From Acidobacteriota bacterium (lineage in GTDB: Bacteria; Acidobacteriota; Blastocatellia; Pyrinomonadales; Pyrinomonadaceae): 64,000 bases of DNA. The notes beneath the pieces were generated by a model. That model searched no databases. It saw only the letters and a list, made by a program, of their open reading frames with translations, and was not told the DNA's origin. The stretch spans positions 248,001-312,000 of the forward strand of contig JAIVJV010000009.1 of assembly GCA_020199835.1 (NCBI GenBank), in the 5' to 3' direction. The translations under genes were made by a program, and so were the position numbers. This document shows, piece after piece, positions 41,890 to 50,620 of this stretch. Numbering within the stretch: the stretch's first letter is position 1; each line of letters opens with the position of its first letter.

Positions 41890-43869
41890 TTAATTCTCGC
41901 GGCCGGCGAGTTTGGCGATCATGGTGACGAGTTGACCGGCGCCGATGGGTTTGGCGATGTGCATTTGATAGCCGGCCGCTAAGGCTTGTTTACGATCTTC
42001 TTCGCGAGCATACGCGGTCAATGCTGCCGCCGGTGTTGCGCCGCCTTCATTGGACGGTAACGCCCGCACCCGCCCGATAAAACTGTAACCGTCCTCATCA
42101 GGCATCCCGATGTCACTCAGGATCACGTCGGGCCGCCACGCCACCAACTCGGTGAGCGCCTCACGCGCGGAGGTGCAGGTTTTTACTTTAGCGCCCGTAC
42201 GTTCGACGACTGTGCTGATGATCTCGCGCGTCTCGATCTCGTCGTCCACCAGCAACACACGCAAACCATCGAGCGAATGCAGCTCCGAAGCATGCATCTC
42301 GCCGCTGTGCAGAATCGTGATCGGCTCAGCTCGATCGCTAAGCAACGGAAACGACGCCGAGAACGTCGCGCCTTTCCCGACGCCGTCACTATCGGCCGAA
42401 ACCGTTCCGCCATGCAGCTCAACGAGATGACGAACGATCGCGAGTCCTAAACCAAGCCCGCCAAAACTCCGCGTCGTCGAACTGTCAGCCTGTCGAAAAC
42501 GATCAAAAACGCGCGGCAGAAACTCGCGCTCGATTCCCTGTCCCGTGTCGCTCACCGTCACCTTCGCATTCGGACCGTCTCGTTCGACACGAACACTGAT
42601 CTTCCCGCCATGCGGCGTGAACTTCACCGCGTTTGACAACAGGTTCCAGATGATTTGCTGCAAACGAGCCGAGTCGGCAGAGATCGCGCCGAGGCCCGGT
42701 TGGGCCCAGTAGTCGAGCGTGATTCCCTTCGCCTGCGCCGCAGGCTGCACGACATTGATCGCCGCGCGCGTTATCGCACAAATATCAAGTGGCCTGACGT
42801 CAAGATTCAACTTGCCGGAAACGATGCGCGACACATCGAGCAGGTCGTCGATCAGTTGCGCCTGAACGCGCGCGTTGCGATCGATTGCTTCCAACCCCTG
42901 CGTGAGCACTCTTTCATCGTGCTTCGCTTCCCGCAACACACTGGACCAACCGAGCAGTGAAGTAAGCGGCGTGCGCAGTTCGTGTGAAAGCGTCGCGAGA
43001 AACTCGTCCTTGATTCGATTAGCGGCTTCCGCGTCGTTACGCGCGCGCTCCGCGCGTAGCAGCAACTGTTCACGCGCTTCTTCAGAGCGTTGCAACTCAC
43101 TGATGTAGCGCGAGAGTTCCTGAACGTGAAGCCGTGCGGCTTCCGTTTGTGCGACCGAAGCCTCGATGTTTTTCAGATACGTTTGGTACGTAAAGCAGAT
43201 GATCAAAATAATCGGCACTGTGGCAACCACAGCGTAAAAGCCGTGTTTGTCGATCAGAATCGCGATGATGCCGGCGGCTGAAGCTCCCGCGAAATAAGTG
43301 ACCGAGGTCCAAAGGTAGTAAGTGCGCCACGTGTGCCAGGTTGACTCCTTGATCTTCGATGCTTTTTCAATCGCGATCAGGGTCGTGTTCGCAATGTATT
43401 GGACCAGCGCCATCGTGCAGACGGCCAGAAAGAAAGTCTGGTTGAAGCCCTTTTCGATCTTTGCCGATGGTCCAAAAATCAGGTTCAAAACGACGGCGGT
43501 ACAGAACGTGGACGCAGCGAGGATGGCGGAGTTGAACAGGATCGTGCGGGGCTTTTTGCTGATAATCAGCGTCGCAGTGATGCCTTCGAGTGCGGAAAGC
43601 AGGATCGCCGCCGAACCGCCGTACATCAACATCGCGAGAAAGACGAACGTGTCCGCAACCGTGATACGACCGCTTACTCGCGGTATCTTGATCGCTACGA
43701 TCGAGCTCGCCATCACCATCAGACAGAGAAAGACAAAGCTCGCATCTATTTTCACGAACCGTAGCTGATAAAGTGAGGCAAGTACGATCGCCGCTCCCGC
43801 CATTACCAGCGACCACATGTACACGTGCCCGAAATTATTTCGATTCACATTTACATGTGCCGCACTCAT
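41890..43869 (-). CDS. membrane hybrid sensor histidine kinase with receiver domain
   Basis: A 659-residue protein. Seven or eight hydrophobic helices (about 17-228) form an integral-membrane sensor. A coiled coil (235-285), HisKA with SHELRTPL (His296), HATPase_c with N-box and GQGIE, FGGLGLGLAIVRHLVELHGG, and a C-terminal receiver domain (about 533-655; phospho-acceptor Asp586 in ILSDIGMPDEDG) follow. The signal is unknown and no separate response regulator with an output domain lies nearby, so phosphoryl flow must go elsewhere in the genome. Confidence 0.92.
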   Translation of the reverse strand: MSAAHVNVNRNNFGHVYMWSLVMAGAAIVLASLYQLRFVKIDASFVFLCLMVMASSIVAIKIPRVSGRITVADTFVFLAMLMYGGSAAILLSALEGITATLIISKKPRTILFNSAILAASTFCTAVVLNLIFGPSAKIEKGFNQTFFLAVCTMALVQYIANTTLIAIEKASKIKESTWHTWRTYYLWTSVTYFAGASAAGIIAILIDKHGFYAVVATVPIILIICFTYQTYLKNIEASVAQTEAARLHVQELSRYISELQRSEEAREQLLLRAERARNDAEAANRIKDEFLATLSHELRTPLTSLLGWSSVLREAKHDERVLTQGLEAIDRNARVQAQLIDDLLDVSRIVSGKLNLDVRPLDICAITRAAINVVQPAAQAKGITLDYWAQPGLGAISADSARLQQIIWNLLSNAVKFTPHGGKISVRVERDGPNAKVTVSDTGQGIEREFLPRVFDRFRQADSSTTRSFGGLGLGLAIVRHLVELHGGTVSADSDGVGKGATFSASFPLLSDRAEPITILHSGEMHASELHSLDGLRVLLVDDEIETREIISTVVERTGAKVKTCTSAREALTELVAWRPDVILSDIGMPDEDGYSFIGRVRALPSNEGGATPAAALTAYAREEDRKQALAAGYQMHIAKPIGAGQLVTMIAKLAGREN

Positions 43870-43908
43870 GGGTACCTCGAGAGAATTGGTTGGTGTAGCA
43901 GAGAACTG

Positions 43909-43941
43909 CTTGCAGTGCGGGACAAGTTAGTGCACTGCAAG
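43909..43941. promoter_or_regulatory. perfect 10-bp inverted repeat between subtilisin and kinase genes
   Basis: CTTGCAGTGC at 43909-43918 and GCACTGCAAG at 43932-43941 form a perfect stem with a 13-base loop, 40-72 bases upstream of the kinase start and 24 bases past the subtilisin stop. No T tract follows on either strand, so an operator or RNA hairpin is as likely as a terminator. Confidence 0.4.
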
Positions 43942-43964
43942 ACATAAACAAACTGCGAAAAAAA

Positions 43965-45902
43965 CTAATAGTCTAAGTAGTCAGAACCATCGTCCGATGT
44001 GGCATTCATTTTCGAACCCTGGTCGCCACTCATCATCGCTGACTGCGCGCTGGTGACAAGATCTCCCGTGATCACACCGTCGCCGGTAATTACTCCGTCG
44101 CCCGTAATCACACCATCGCTCAATAGAGTACCTTGAGACAGAAGATCTTGAAATAGAAAACTGACAGCAAGGAATGCGGTGCCGTCACCGGTGATGACGC
44201 CGTAACTGGTCAAAATGTGATCGCCGGTAATCACTCCTTGCGAGAAAAATGCGGGATCGAGTAGCAAAACGCCATCGCCGGTGATAACGCCGCTGCCCAG
44301 CAGGTTGCCGGGCGCGTAGATCAGTTGGTAACGCGTGATTAGATCGGAGCCGGTGGCGTAAGTGTGATTGAGCACGATGCCGCGTGCCCAGGTGAAAGTG
44401 TGGTTCGCGATAGTTGTCTCCGACGCAGGCAAAACGCTGATCGTCAACAACGGCGAACCGACGGTTGTCGCAGAACTCAAATCGTTGCGCACGAGCCGCG
44501 CCATTTGCACCGCTCCGGCAACGTTAATTTGTCCCGCGCCCTGTTCGAGCATGTTGTAACCCGCGAGAGGCTGGGCCGTATACATCAACAAAGCCTTGAT
44601 CAGGTTTGGCGTCAGGCTCGGATTAGCTTGCAGCATCAACGCTGCCGCTCCAGCCGCGACCGGGGTGGCCATCGAGGTGCCGCTCAAGTACATCATCCTG
44701 CGCTGCTCGGCGCCGCTAACACCCGCGTCCAGCGAAGGGTTCTGCTCGATCAGTTTATTGTTGGCAGCTTGAGCTTCAATCAACTTATTGCCGGGCGCGA
44801 TGATGTCCGGCTTGATGATGTTGTCGTAGTGACGATCGCCTGCGTCGTCAGTAGTGAAGCTTCGGGTTGGACCACGCGAGCTGAACGAAGCAACGCCATC
44901 ATCGCCGCGCCCGTTTGTGCCAAACGTATTCGCGGCTCCGACAGTAATCGCTGAAGGCTCGTTGCCGGGCGAATGGATGTGACCGTAAAGCTTGTTGCCG
45001 TCGCTGTCTTTGCCGTTGTTTCCGGCAGCAGCGAAGACCACTACACCCGAATCAACTAATCGTCGCACGGCGCGACAGATCGGATCGTTGCGATACGAAT
45101 CCACAGCCGGCATGCCCAAGCTCATGTTAACGACGCGAATGTTGTAAGCAGCGCGATTGGTAGCGACCCAATCAAGCGCGCGCAGCACCTGCGCAGTCGT
45201 GCCTAAACCATTGGAATTGAGCACGCGCAGATTGATCAGATTCGCGTTCGGCGCGACGCCGATGTATTGCGCGTTCGAGATGCGGCCATTGCCGGCGGCG
45301 AGTGCCGCGACGTGCGTGCCGTGGCCGTACGGATCGTCCGTGCGTCCCTCTTCGGTGAAATCTTCGCTGTAAGCGATACGCAGCCCGTTTGATCGATTTA
45401 GAAACGAAGCGTGCGAAGCGTCCATGCCGGAATCAAGCACGGCGATGCCGATGCCTGTACCATCAAGTGTGTTGCTCGACGTGTTCGGAGTCGCGCGGAC
45501 TTGATCAGTGCCCGTCGTCGAGGACAGATGGCCCATCGGCTGCACATCGCGATTTAGTGAAACGTAGGCGACGTCATTACGCGACGCGAGGTTTACAGCC
45601 GTGTGCGCGGGCACGGTAACGATACGCGCGCGAAAACTTTTAAGCTTGCGAATGTTGCTGCCCGAGTCTTCGAGTGTGGAATCGAGTGATTGCTCCGGTT
45701 CAGTAGCCGGTTGAATGATGACACGGATCAGGTCGGCGCCGCGGCCGTTCACGACCTTCTCAACGATGTCCTTCGAGATCTTCCGCTGCACGGCAACGCC
45801 GGCGCCGGCTTCCGCGTGAGTCGTTCTGTCGCCAACAATCAGCGTTAAGAGAACGAGCGAGACAAAACCACTCCATAACATCGGGTAAAGAAAACGCTTC
45901 AT
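43965..45902 (-). CDS. secreted subtilisin-like (S8) peptidase with GVITGD repeats
   Basis: A 645-residue exported serine protease with a signal peptide (1-30) and an inhibitor I9-like propeptide (about 35-125). The catalytic triad is Asp157 (VLDSGMD), His194 (YGHGTHVAA) and Ser410 (LSGTSMATP), with oxyanion Asn295. The C-terminal 110 residues carry six copies of G-V-I-T-G-D (538, 556, 568, 597, 603 and 609), the last three in direct tandem. The protein ends in an acidic tail. The repeats could form a small parallel-beta or calcium-binding stack; this is inference. GGAG lies eleven bases ahead of the ATG. Confidence 0.9.
   Translation of the reverse strand: MKRFLYPMLWSGFVSLVLLTLIVGDRTTHAEAGAGVAVQRKISKDIVEKVVNGRGADLIRVIIQPATEPEQSLDSTLEDSGSNIRKLKSFRARIVTVPAHTAVNLASRNDVAYVSLNRDVQPMGHLSSTTGTDQVRATPNTSSNTLDGTGIGIAVLDSGMDASHASFLNRSNGLRIAYSEDFTEEGRTDDPYGHGTHVAALAAGNGRISNAQYIGVAPNANLINLRVLNSNGLGTTAQVLRALDWVATNRAAYNIRVVNMSLGMPAVDSYRNDPICRAVRRLVDSGVVVFAAAGNNGKDSDGNKLYGHIHSPGNEPSAITVGAANTFGTNGRGDDGVASFSSRGPTRSFTTDDAGDRHYDNIIKPDIIAPGNKLIEAQAANNKLIEQNPSLDAGVSGAEQRRMMYLSGTSMATPVAAGAAALMLQANPSLTPNLIKALLMYTAQPLAGYNMLEQGAGQINVAGAVQMARLVRNDLSSATTVGSPLLTISVLPASETTIANHTFTWARGIVLNHTYATGSDLITRYQLIYAPGNLLGSGVITGDGVLLLDPAFFSQGVITGDHILTSYGVITGDGTAFLAVSFLFQDLLSQGTLLSDGVITGDGVITGDGVITGDLVTSAQSAMMSGDQGSKMNATSDDGSDYLDY
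44061..44114 (-). repeat. three tandem 18-bp units encoding GVITGD
   Basis: The DNA coding for residues 597-614 of the S8 peptidase is three near-identical 18-base units, such as GTAATCACACCGTCGCCG read on the plus strand. Copy number could change by slippage. Confidence 0.7.
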
Positions 45903-46030
45903 TCCTGGTACTCCGGGAAACCTTGCGAGGTTTCGTTACAGGACTCGTAACTTGGTGAAGGAAATTCCGGCGCGATTCTCGCGCACCGTTCGGGGCCTTT
46001 GTCGGGGAAAAGCAGTCTAGCAGAGAGTAC

Positions 46031-46048
46031 AACGCGTTTCAACGCGTT
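46031..46048. promoter_or_regulatory. double palindrome AACGCGTT-TC-AACGCGTT
   Basis: Two copies of the self-complementary octamer AACGCGTT are two bases apart in the 233-base divergent spacer between the S8 and M24 peptidase genes. The arrangement suits a dimeric repressor or activator controlling either or both genes. No matching known regulator can be named. Confidence 0.4.
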
Positions 46049-46135
46049 AAATGTGGAGCTTTTGTGTCGGACAAAAGAACGGAAAATGCTGGCATTTCTG
46101 TGCAAATTACCGGGAAGACGGGTATCTTGAGCTTC

Positions 46136-47482
46136 ATGAAAAGATACGGGTTTGCCGGTGTGCTCTTACTGCTTGTTTTGTCGTTCCCCGTCTATTCGCA
46201 AACGCTAAACGACGCCAAATCGCCGCCGAAACTGCTGTCACTGCGCGAACAGCAGCGCGTGCGCGAGAGTTGGCTGAAGAAACGCCTTGATACGATGCTG
46301 CTGCCGATGATGCGGCAACAGAACATGTCGATGTGGATCGTGACGAACGAAGAGTTTCACGCCGATCCAGTTACCGCCTACATCGCGCCTCCACTTCCTT
46401 ACGTTGGCAGGCGCGACTACTTCATCTTCGCTGACGGTGGCGGCAAAAAACTCGATCGCATTGCCATCGTCCGTTATCCCGAAGAACACCTGAAATCTTT
46501 CTTCGAAGTCTTGAATCCTCCCGGCCGTGACATCGCGACAACACTACGTCGTGTCGTCGAAGAACGAAACCCCAAGAGCATCGGGCTCAACATCGGCGGC
46601 ATGCGCGGTCAAACAGACGGTCTGACACACGACGCCTACAAGTTCCTCACCGAAGCTCTGGGAACAAACTACTCTTCACGCTTCGTTTCCGCCGCTCCGC
46701 TCATCGTCGAATACATGGATACACGTTTACCCGAAGAACTGGAACACTACCGCACTGCGGTCGCAGTTACGGACATTCTCACGCAACGCGCGTTTTCAAA
46801 CGAAGTGATCACGCCCGGCAAAACTACCGTCGGCGACGTGCGCTGGTGGTTTTTGCAACAGGTGAACAATCTCGGCCTCGACGTTTGGTTTCAACCTGAC
46901 CTGCGCATTCAACGACACAACACGGAACCCGGTAAGACGCAACAATTTCTGAGCGTGACCGAAGAATCAGCCGTCATCCAGCGTGGCGACGTGATTCACA
47001 TCGATTGCGGCGTGAATTACATGGGCCTCAGCACAGATTGGCAGAAGATGGGATACGTGTTGCGGCCCGCCGAGAAAGACGTTCCCGAAGGTCTGAAGAA
47101 AGCCTTAACGAACACCAATCGACTTCAGGACGCGCTCTTCACGCACATCAAACCCGGCGCTAAAGGCCACGCAGTTTACGATGCGACGATGGCCGACATG
47201 CAGAAGCTCGGCATCGATGCGATGATCTATTCACATTCGGTTGGAAACCAGGGACACGCGCTCGGCGCGAGTGTCGATTTTCGCCGTACGTCCGCCGGCA
47301 CGTCGCTCGAACCGCCGTTTCGCGAAGGTTCGTACACCGCAATCGAGTTGAATACGAGCACCCCGGTGCCGGAGTGGAACGGTCAGAAAGTGACAATCAT
47401 GATGGAAGATGACGCGTACCTGACGAAGGACGGAATGAAGTGGTTCCGCCCGCGACAGACGCAGTTTTATGTGATTCGCTGA
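46136..47482 (+). CDS. secreted M24-family metallopeptidase (Xaa-Pro aminopeptidase-like)
   Basis: A 448-residue exported protein with a signal peptide (YGFAGVLLLLVLSFPVYSQ). An N-terminal creatinase-like domain (about 30-195) precedes the pita-bread catalytic domain. All five metal ligands seem present: the Asp in HIDCG, the Asp in STDW, the His in the HSVGNQGH region, and Glu residues in AIELNTST and MMEDDAYLT. It probably removes N-terminal residues ahead of proline from peptides in the periplasm. The frame is open to 46064, but the ATG at 46136 gives the signal peptide. Confidence 0.87.
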   Translation: MKRYGFAGVLLLLVLSFPVYSQTLNDAKSPPKLLSLREQQRVRESWLKKRLDTMLLPMMRQQNMSMWIVTNEEFHADPVTAYIAPPLPYVGRRDYFIFADGGGKKLDRIAIVRYPEEHLKSFFEVLNPPGRDIATTLRRVVEERNPKSIGLNIGGMRGQTDGLTHDAYKFLTEALGTNYSSRFVSAAPLIVEYMDTRLPEELEHYRTAVAVTDILTQRAFSNEVITPGKTTVGDVRWWFLQQVNNLGLDVWFQPDLRIQRHNTEPGKTQQFLSVTEESAVIQRGDVIHIDCGVNYMGLSTDWQKMGYVLRPAEKDVPEGLKKALTNTNRLQDALFTHIKPGAKGHAVYDATMADMQKLGIDAMIYSHSVGNQGHALGASVDFRRTSAGTSLEPPFREGSYTAIELNTSTPVPEWNGQKVTIMMEDDAYLTKDGMKWFRPRQTQFYVIR

Positions 47483-47496
47483 ACAAGGAGGGAACG

Positions 47497-47883
47497 ATGA
47501 ATTTGTTTCATAACACGCGCTTGCAACTAACCGTGATCGTAGCGCTCGCACTCTGCGTTTTTGGCTGCAATGCGGCAAAACGAGCGACGACAACGCCCGA
47601 GACCGATGCGTTGTTGCAGGCCGCGAGGGTTGGAAATGCCGACACTGTGAGGAATCTGCTCACTTCACCGAATGTCGATGTCAATGGCGTCAACGCTGAC
47701 GGCAATACCGCATTGATCGAAGCGGCGCGTTATGGTCACGACGACGTAGTAACGGCGTTGCTGATCGCCAAAGCTGACGTGAACGCAAAAACCCGCGATG
47801 GCAAGACTGCCTTGATGCTGGCTGCTGAGGGAGGTCACGACGAAGTGGTTCGCCTGCTGACGCAGGCTGGTTCAGCAAGATGA
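47497..47883 (+). CDS. small ankyrin-repeat lipoprotein-like protein
   Basis: A 128-residue protein. A hydrophobic N-terminus ending C-V-F-G-C suggests a lipoprotein signal with a slightly atypical lipobox. The rest is about three ankyrin repeats (GNADTVRNLL; DGNTALIEAARYGHDDVVTALL; DGKTALMLAAEGGHDEVVRLL). It is a protein-binding module with unknown partner. An AAGGAGGG ribosome site precedes the ATG at 47497. It lies 14 bases after the M24 gene and is probably co-transcribed with it. Confidence 0.85.
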   Translation: MNLFHNTRLQLTVIVALALCVFGCNAAKRATTTPETDALLQAARVGNADTVRNLLTSPNVDVNGVNADGNTALIEAARYGHDDVVTALLIAKADVNAKTRDGKTALMLAAEGGHDEVVRLLTQAGSAR

Positions 47884-47884
47884 G

Positions 47885-48688
47885 TTAGGTAGTCTCCTCT
47901 TCCTTCAAAAAACTCGAGCCAGCGGCCTTTGCGATCGCTGGCGACGGTTTAGAACCGCGCTTGCGTAGAGACGGCATCAGCATCGGCACAGAGCGGCGAT
48001 ATTCTTCGTAACTGTCACCAAACTCGCGAACAAGATCTCGTTCTTCGAATTGAATTGCCAACAGAATGTAAGCCGTGGTCGCAACCGAGAAGAGCAAGTG
48101 CGCAAACGTCATCACCGGCGTCATCCAGAACGCGAACAGCCAGCCAACATAAAGCGGGTGCCGCACGAGCCGGTACGGACCCGGAGTCGTAAATCCCAAT
48201 CCCTCTTCCGGTTTGCCGACGAGGTAACGCCACACCTGACGCATGCCAAACAGGTCGAAGTGATTGATCAGAAACGTTGAGTACAGAATCAACGCCCAGC
48301 CAAACGCAAACAACCCGCGTAGCACGAGGCTTCCGGTGGGATCTTCGACAGACCACACAACACCGCCCAGCGGCCGCCACAACAAGAACAACAGGATCAG
48401 CGCAACGCTCGAAAAGAGAACGTAAGTCGAACGTTCGATCGGCTTCGGCACGATCTTCGTCCACCACTCCTTGAACCACTTGCGGGCCATCACGCTGTGC
48501 TGGACAGCGAAAAGCGTCAGCAAGCCGGCGTCGATCGCGAGGCTCAGACCAAGCGGGCCTGTCGCCGGACCGTCGAGTGTGGTCGGAACGCCGAAGTTAC
48601 CGATAAACCCAATCGCGTACAAAAACGTTCCGAGAAAAACCACGTAGCTGAAACTTCCGTAGGCGAAAAACAAGATCCGCTTGAACAT
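47885..48688 (-). CDS. mddA: membrane methyltransferase, MddA-like (methanethiol S-methyltransferase)
   Basis: A 267-residue protein with five to six transmembrane helices, belonging to the isoprenylcysteine methyltransferase/NnrU superfamily. The SAM-binding C-terminal part reads RLVRHPLYVGWLFAFWMTPVMT, and LLAIQFEERDLVREFGDSYEEYR closes the fold. The HPLY-WGF-like region and the length match MddA, which turns methanethiol into dimethyl sulfide. An NnrU-type methyltransferase with another acceptor is the main alternative. The C-terminal 30 residues are polar and extra. It converges with the ankyrin gene, one base apart. Confidence 0.65.
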   Translation of the reverse strand: MFKRILFFAYGSFSYVVFLGTFLYAIGFIGNFGVPTTLDGPATGPLGLSLAIDAGLLTLFAVQHSVMARKWFKEWWTKIVPKPIERSTYVLFSSVALILLFLLWRPLGGVVWSVEDPTGSLVLRGLFAFGWALILYSTFLINHFDLFGMRQVWRYLVGKPEEGLGFTTPGPYRLVRHPLYVGWLFAFWMTPVMTFAHLLFSVATTAYILLAIQFEERDLVREFGDSYEEYRRSVPMLMPSLRKRGSKPSPAIAKAAGSSFLKEEETT

Positions 48689-48828
48689 CGCATTGCCTCC
48701 ATCCTGCTATTCAGGCGCAAAGAATCGCGCTTTTTGCGTTCCTGGGCTATGGGAGTTTAGTCCCGGTTTGGATATACTCCGGCTCCTTTCCCCCCGGCTC
48801 CTGGGACTTTTGTCTCGGTAACCCGTCG

Positions 48829-49941
48829 ATGACCAAGAGGACCACACAGCGAATCAGATATCTACGCACGCGCGACGGCGTTCAGCTCGCGTGGGCGGAA
48901 GCGGGTACGGGCCCGATGCTGATCAAGGCCGCAAACTGGCTCACTCACCTCGAATACGAATGGGAGAGCCCCGTCTGGCGGCATTGGATACGTTTCTTCA
49001 GCGATAATTTCCGCTTCATTCGGCATGACGAACGTGGCTGCGGAATGACCGACTGGAACGTCGGCGACCTTTCGTTCGAACGTTGGGTCGAGGACTTGGA
49101 AGCGCTCGTGGACGTAGTCGATCCTAAAGAGCCGTTCGCGCTGCTCGGCATTTCGCAGGGAGCGGCGGCGTGCATCGCCTACGCGGTTAAGCATCCCGAA
49201 CGCGTGTCGCGAATCGTGCTCTACGGCGGCTACGCCCGCGGAACGTATCAGCGAGGCGACCCCGACAAAGAACGTTTGTATCGCGCGCTGATCGACATGA
49301 CGCGGCTCGGGTGGGGCAAAGATAATCCCGCGTTTCGCCAGGTTTTTACTTCGCGCTTCATTCCGGGCGCCACCGACGAACAGGTGCAATGGTTTAATGA
49401 GCTTTGTCGAAAAACGACTTCGCCGGAGATTGCTGCGCGGCTTCTGGAAACGCGTGCGAACGTCAACGTCGTCGAACTTCTCGACAAAGTACAAGCGCCG
49501 ACGTTGATACTCCACTCTCGTGACGAAGACGTAATCTCGATCACGGAAGGTCACATCCTGGCCGCGGGCATTCCGAACGCTCACTTCGTGGAGCTTGATT
49601 CGAAGAACCATATCCTCCTTGAAACGGAACCCGCATGGGAACGCTTCTGCAATGAAGTGCTGGAGTTTATGGGAGTCACGGATTCTCCCGGTCGCGAGGA
49701 TCCGGCGTTTGACTCATTAACGGCCCGCGAGCGCGAAGTGCTGGCACTGATCACTGAAGGTCTCGGTAACGCGCAGATCGCCGAGCGTCTTTCAATCAGC
49801 GAAAAGACCGTTCGTAATCACATCTCAAATGTTTTTGACAAGCTGGGAGTTTGGTCACGTGCGCAAGCGATGGTCTTCGCGCAGGATCATGGCTTCCAGG
49901 CAAAGACTTCTGATCGTTGGCATCAGGCCAACAGAAAGTGA
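48829..49941 (+). CDS. alpha/beta-hydrolase fused to a LuxR-type DNA-binding domain
   Basis: A 370-residue fusion. Residues 1-285 are an alpha/beta-hydrolase with the nucleophile elbow GISQGAAA (Ser in G-x-S-x-G), the Asp region near HSRDEDVIS and a late His in SKNHILLE. Residues about 297-360 are a LuxR helix-turn-helix (LTAREREVLALITEGLGNAQIAERLSISEKTVRNHISNVFDKLGV). The hydrolase part may bind or cleave a small effector that controls DNA binding. It lies head to head with mddA across 140 bases and eight bases upstream of the secreted protein gene at 49949, so both are candidate targets. Confidence 0.85.
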   Translation: MTKRTTQRIRYLRTRDGVQLAWAEAGTGPMLIKAANWLTHLEYEWESPVWRHWIRFFSDNFRFIRHDERGCGMTDWNVGDLSFERWVEDLEALVDVVDPKEPFALLGISQGAAACIAYAVKHPERVSRIVLYGGYARGTYQRGDPDKERLYRALIDMTRLGWGKDNPAFRQVFTSRFIPGATDEQVQWFNELCRKTTSPEIAARLLETRANVNVVELLDKVQAPTLILHSRDEDVISITEGHILAAGIPNAHFVELDSKNHILLETEPAWERFCNEVLEFMGVTDSPGREDPAFDSLTAREREVLALITEGLGNAQIAERLSISEKTVRNHISNVFDKLGVWSRAQAMVFAQDHGFQAKTSDRWHQANRK

Positions 49942-49948
49942 GTTTACG

Positions 49949-50608
49949 ATGACGCGACGATTAGCTGGTGCATTCCTCATTCTTCTGTTTGTGGTCGTCC
50001 CAGTCTCAGCTCAAACACCACAAGCCACGCCGGCGCCAACTGAGGAGACGCCGAAGCCAACTCAGAAGACGAAGTACGACGCGCTGCTCGAAAAGGTGAA
50101 GCTGAAGGATCCTTCCGTTAACTTCACCGAACTGCGACACGCGTTTTACGAGTCGGCTAACTACAATCCGCAGTCTCCGATGATGACCTACAGACCTTTG
50201 AATGCCGCGATCGCACAGAAGAACTATGAAGAGGCTTTAAAGATTGCGGAAGGCGTTTTATCCAAGAACTTCGTCGAGATAAACGCGCACATGGCTGCTC
50301 AAATCGCTTATCAGGAAACGGGTAATGCGGAGAAAGCGGAGTTTCACAAATTCATGGTTGATGGTTTGTTGAACTCGATAAAGTCGTCAATGGACGGCAA
50401 AAGTAAGGAGAAGGCGTTTGAGGTGATCTCTATCAACGAGGAGTATGGGCTAATACGTTCTCTCGGACTGAGACCGATCAAACAAGCTCTGCAGGAGGAC
50501 AAAGGCCACTTCTACGATGTGATCACGGTGGTTGACCCGCAGACGAATCAACAATCGCAACTCTACTTTAATATCGACAAACCTTTTAAGTGGAAAAGCA
50601 AGCAATAG
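49949..50608 (+). CDS. secreted DUF4919-like protein
   Basis: A 219-residue protein with a signal peptide (LAGAFLILLFVVVPVSAQ), a Pro/Thr-rich linker and a helical domain (about 45-215). The sequence YDALLEKVKLKDPSVNFTELRHAFYES matches my memory of the DUF4919 family; its YEEALKIAEGVL stretch looks like a tetratricopeptide helix pair. The function is unknown. The ATG at 49949 follows the hydrolase-LuxR gene by seven bases, so they are likely co-transcribed. It converges with the vWA gene at 50621. Confidence 0.65.
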   Translation: MTRRLAGAFLILLFVVVPVSAQTPQATPAPTEETPKPTQKTKYDALLEKVKLKDPSVNFTELRHAFYESANYNPQSPMMTYRPLNAAIAQKNYEEALKIAEGVLSKNFVEINAHMAAQIAYQETGNAEKAEFHKFMVDGLLNSIKSSMDGKSKEKAFEVISINEEYGLIRSLGLRPIKQALQEDKGHFYDVITVVDPQTNQQSQLYFNIDKPFKWKSKQ

Positions 50609-50620
50609 ATTAGCTGAATC

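Noticed and set aside
44041..44290. Repeats resembling a small CRISPR array
   Set aside because: The units are in frame in the S8 peptidase, translate to GVITGD, and lack constant spacers between identical repeats.
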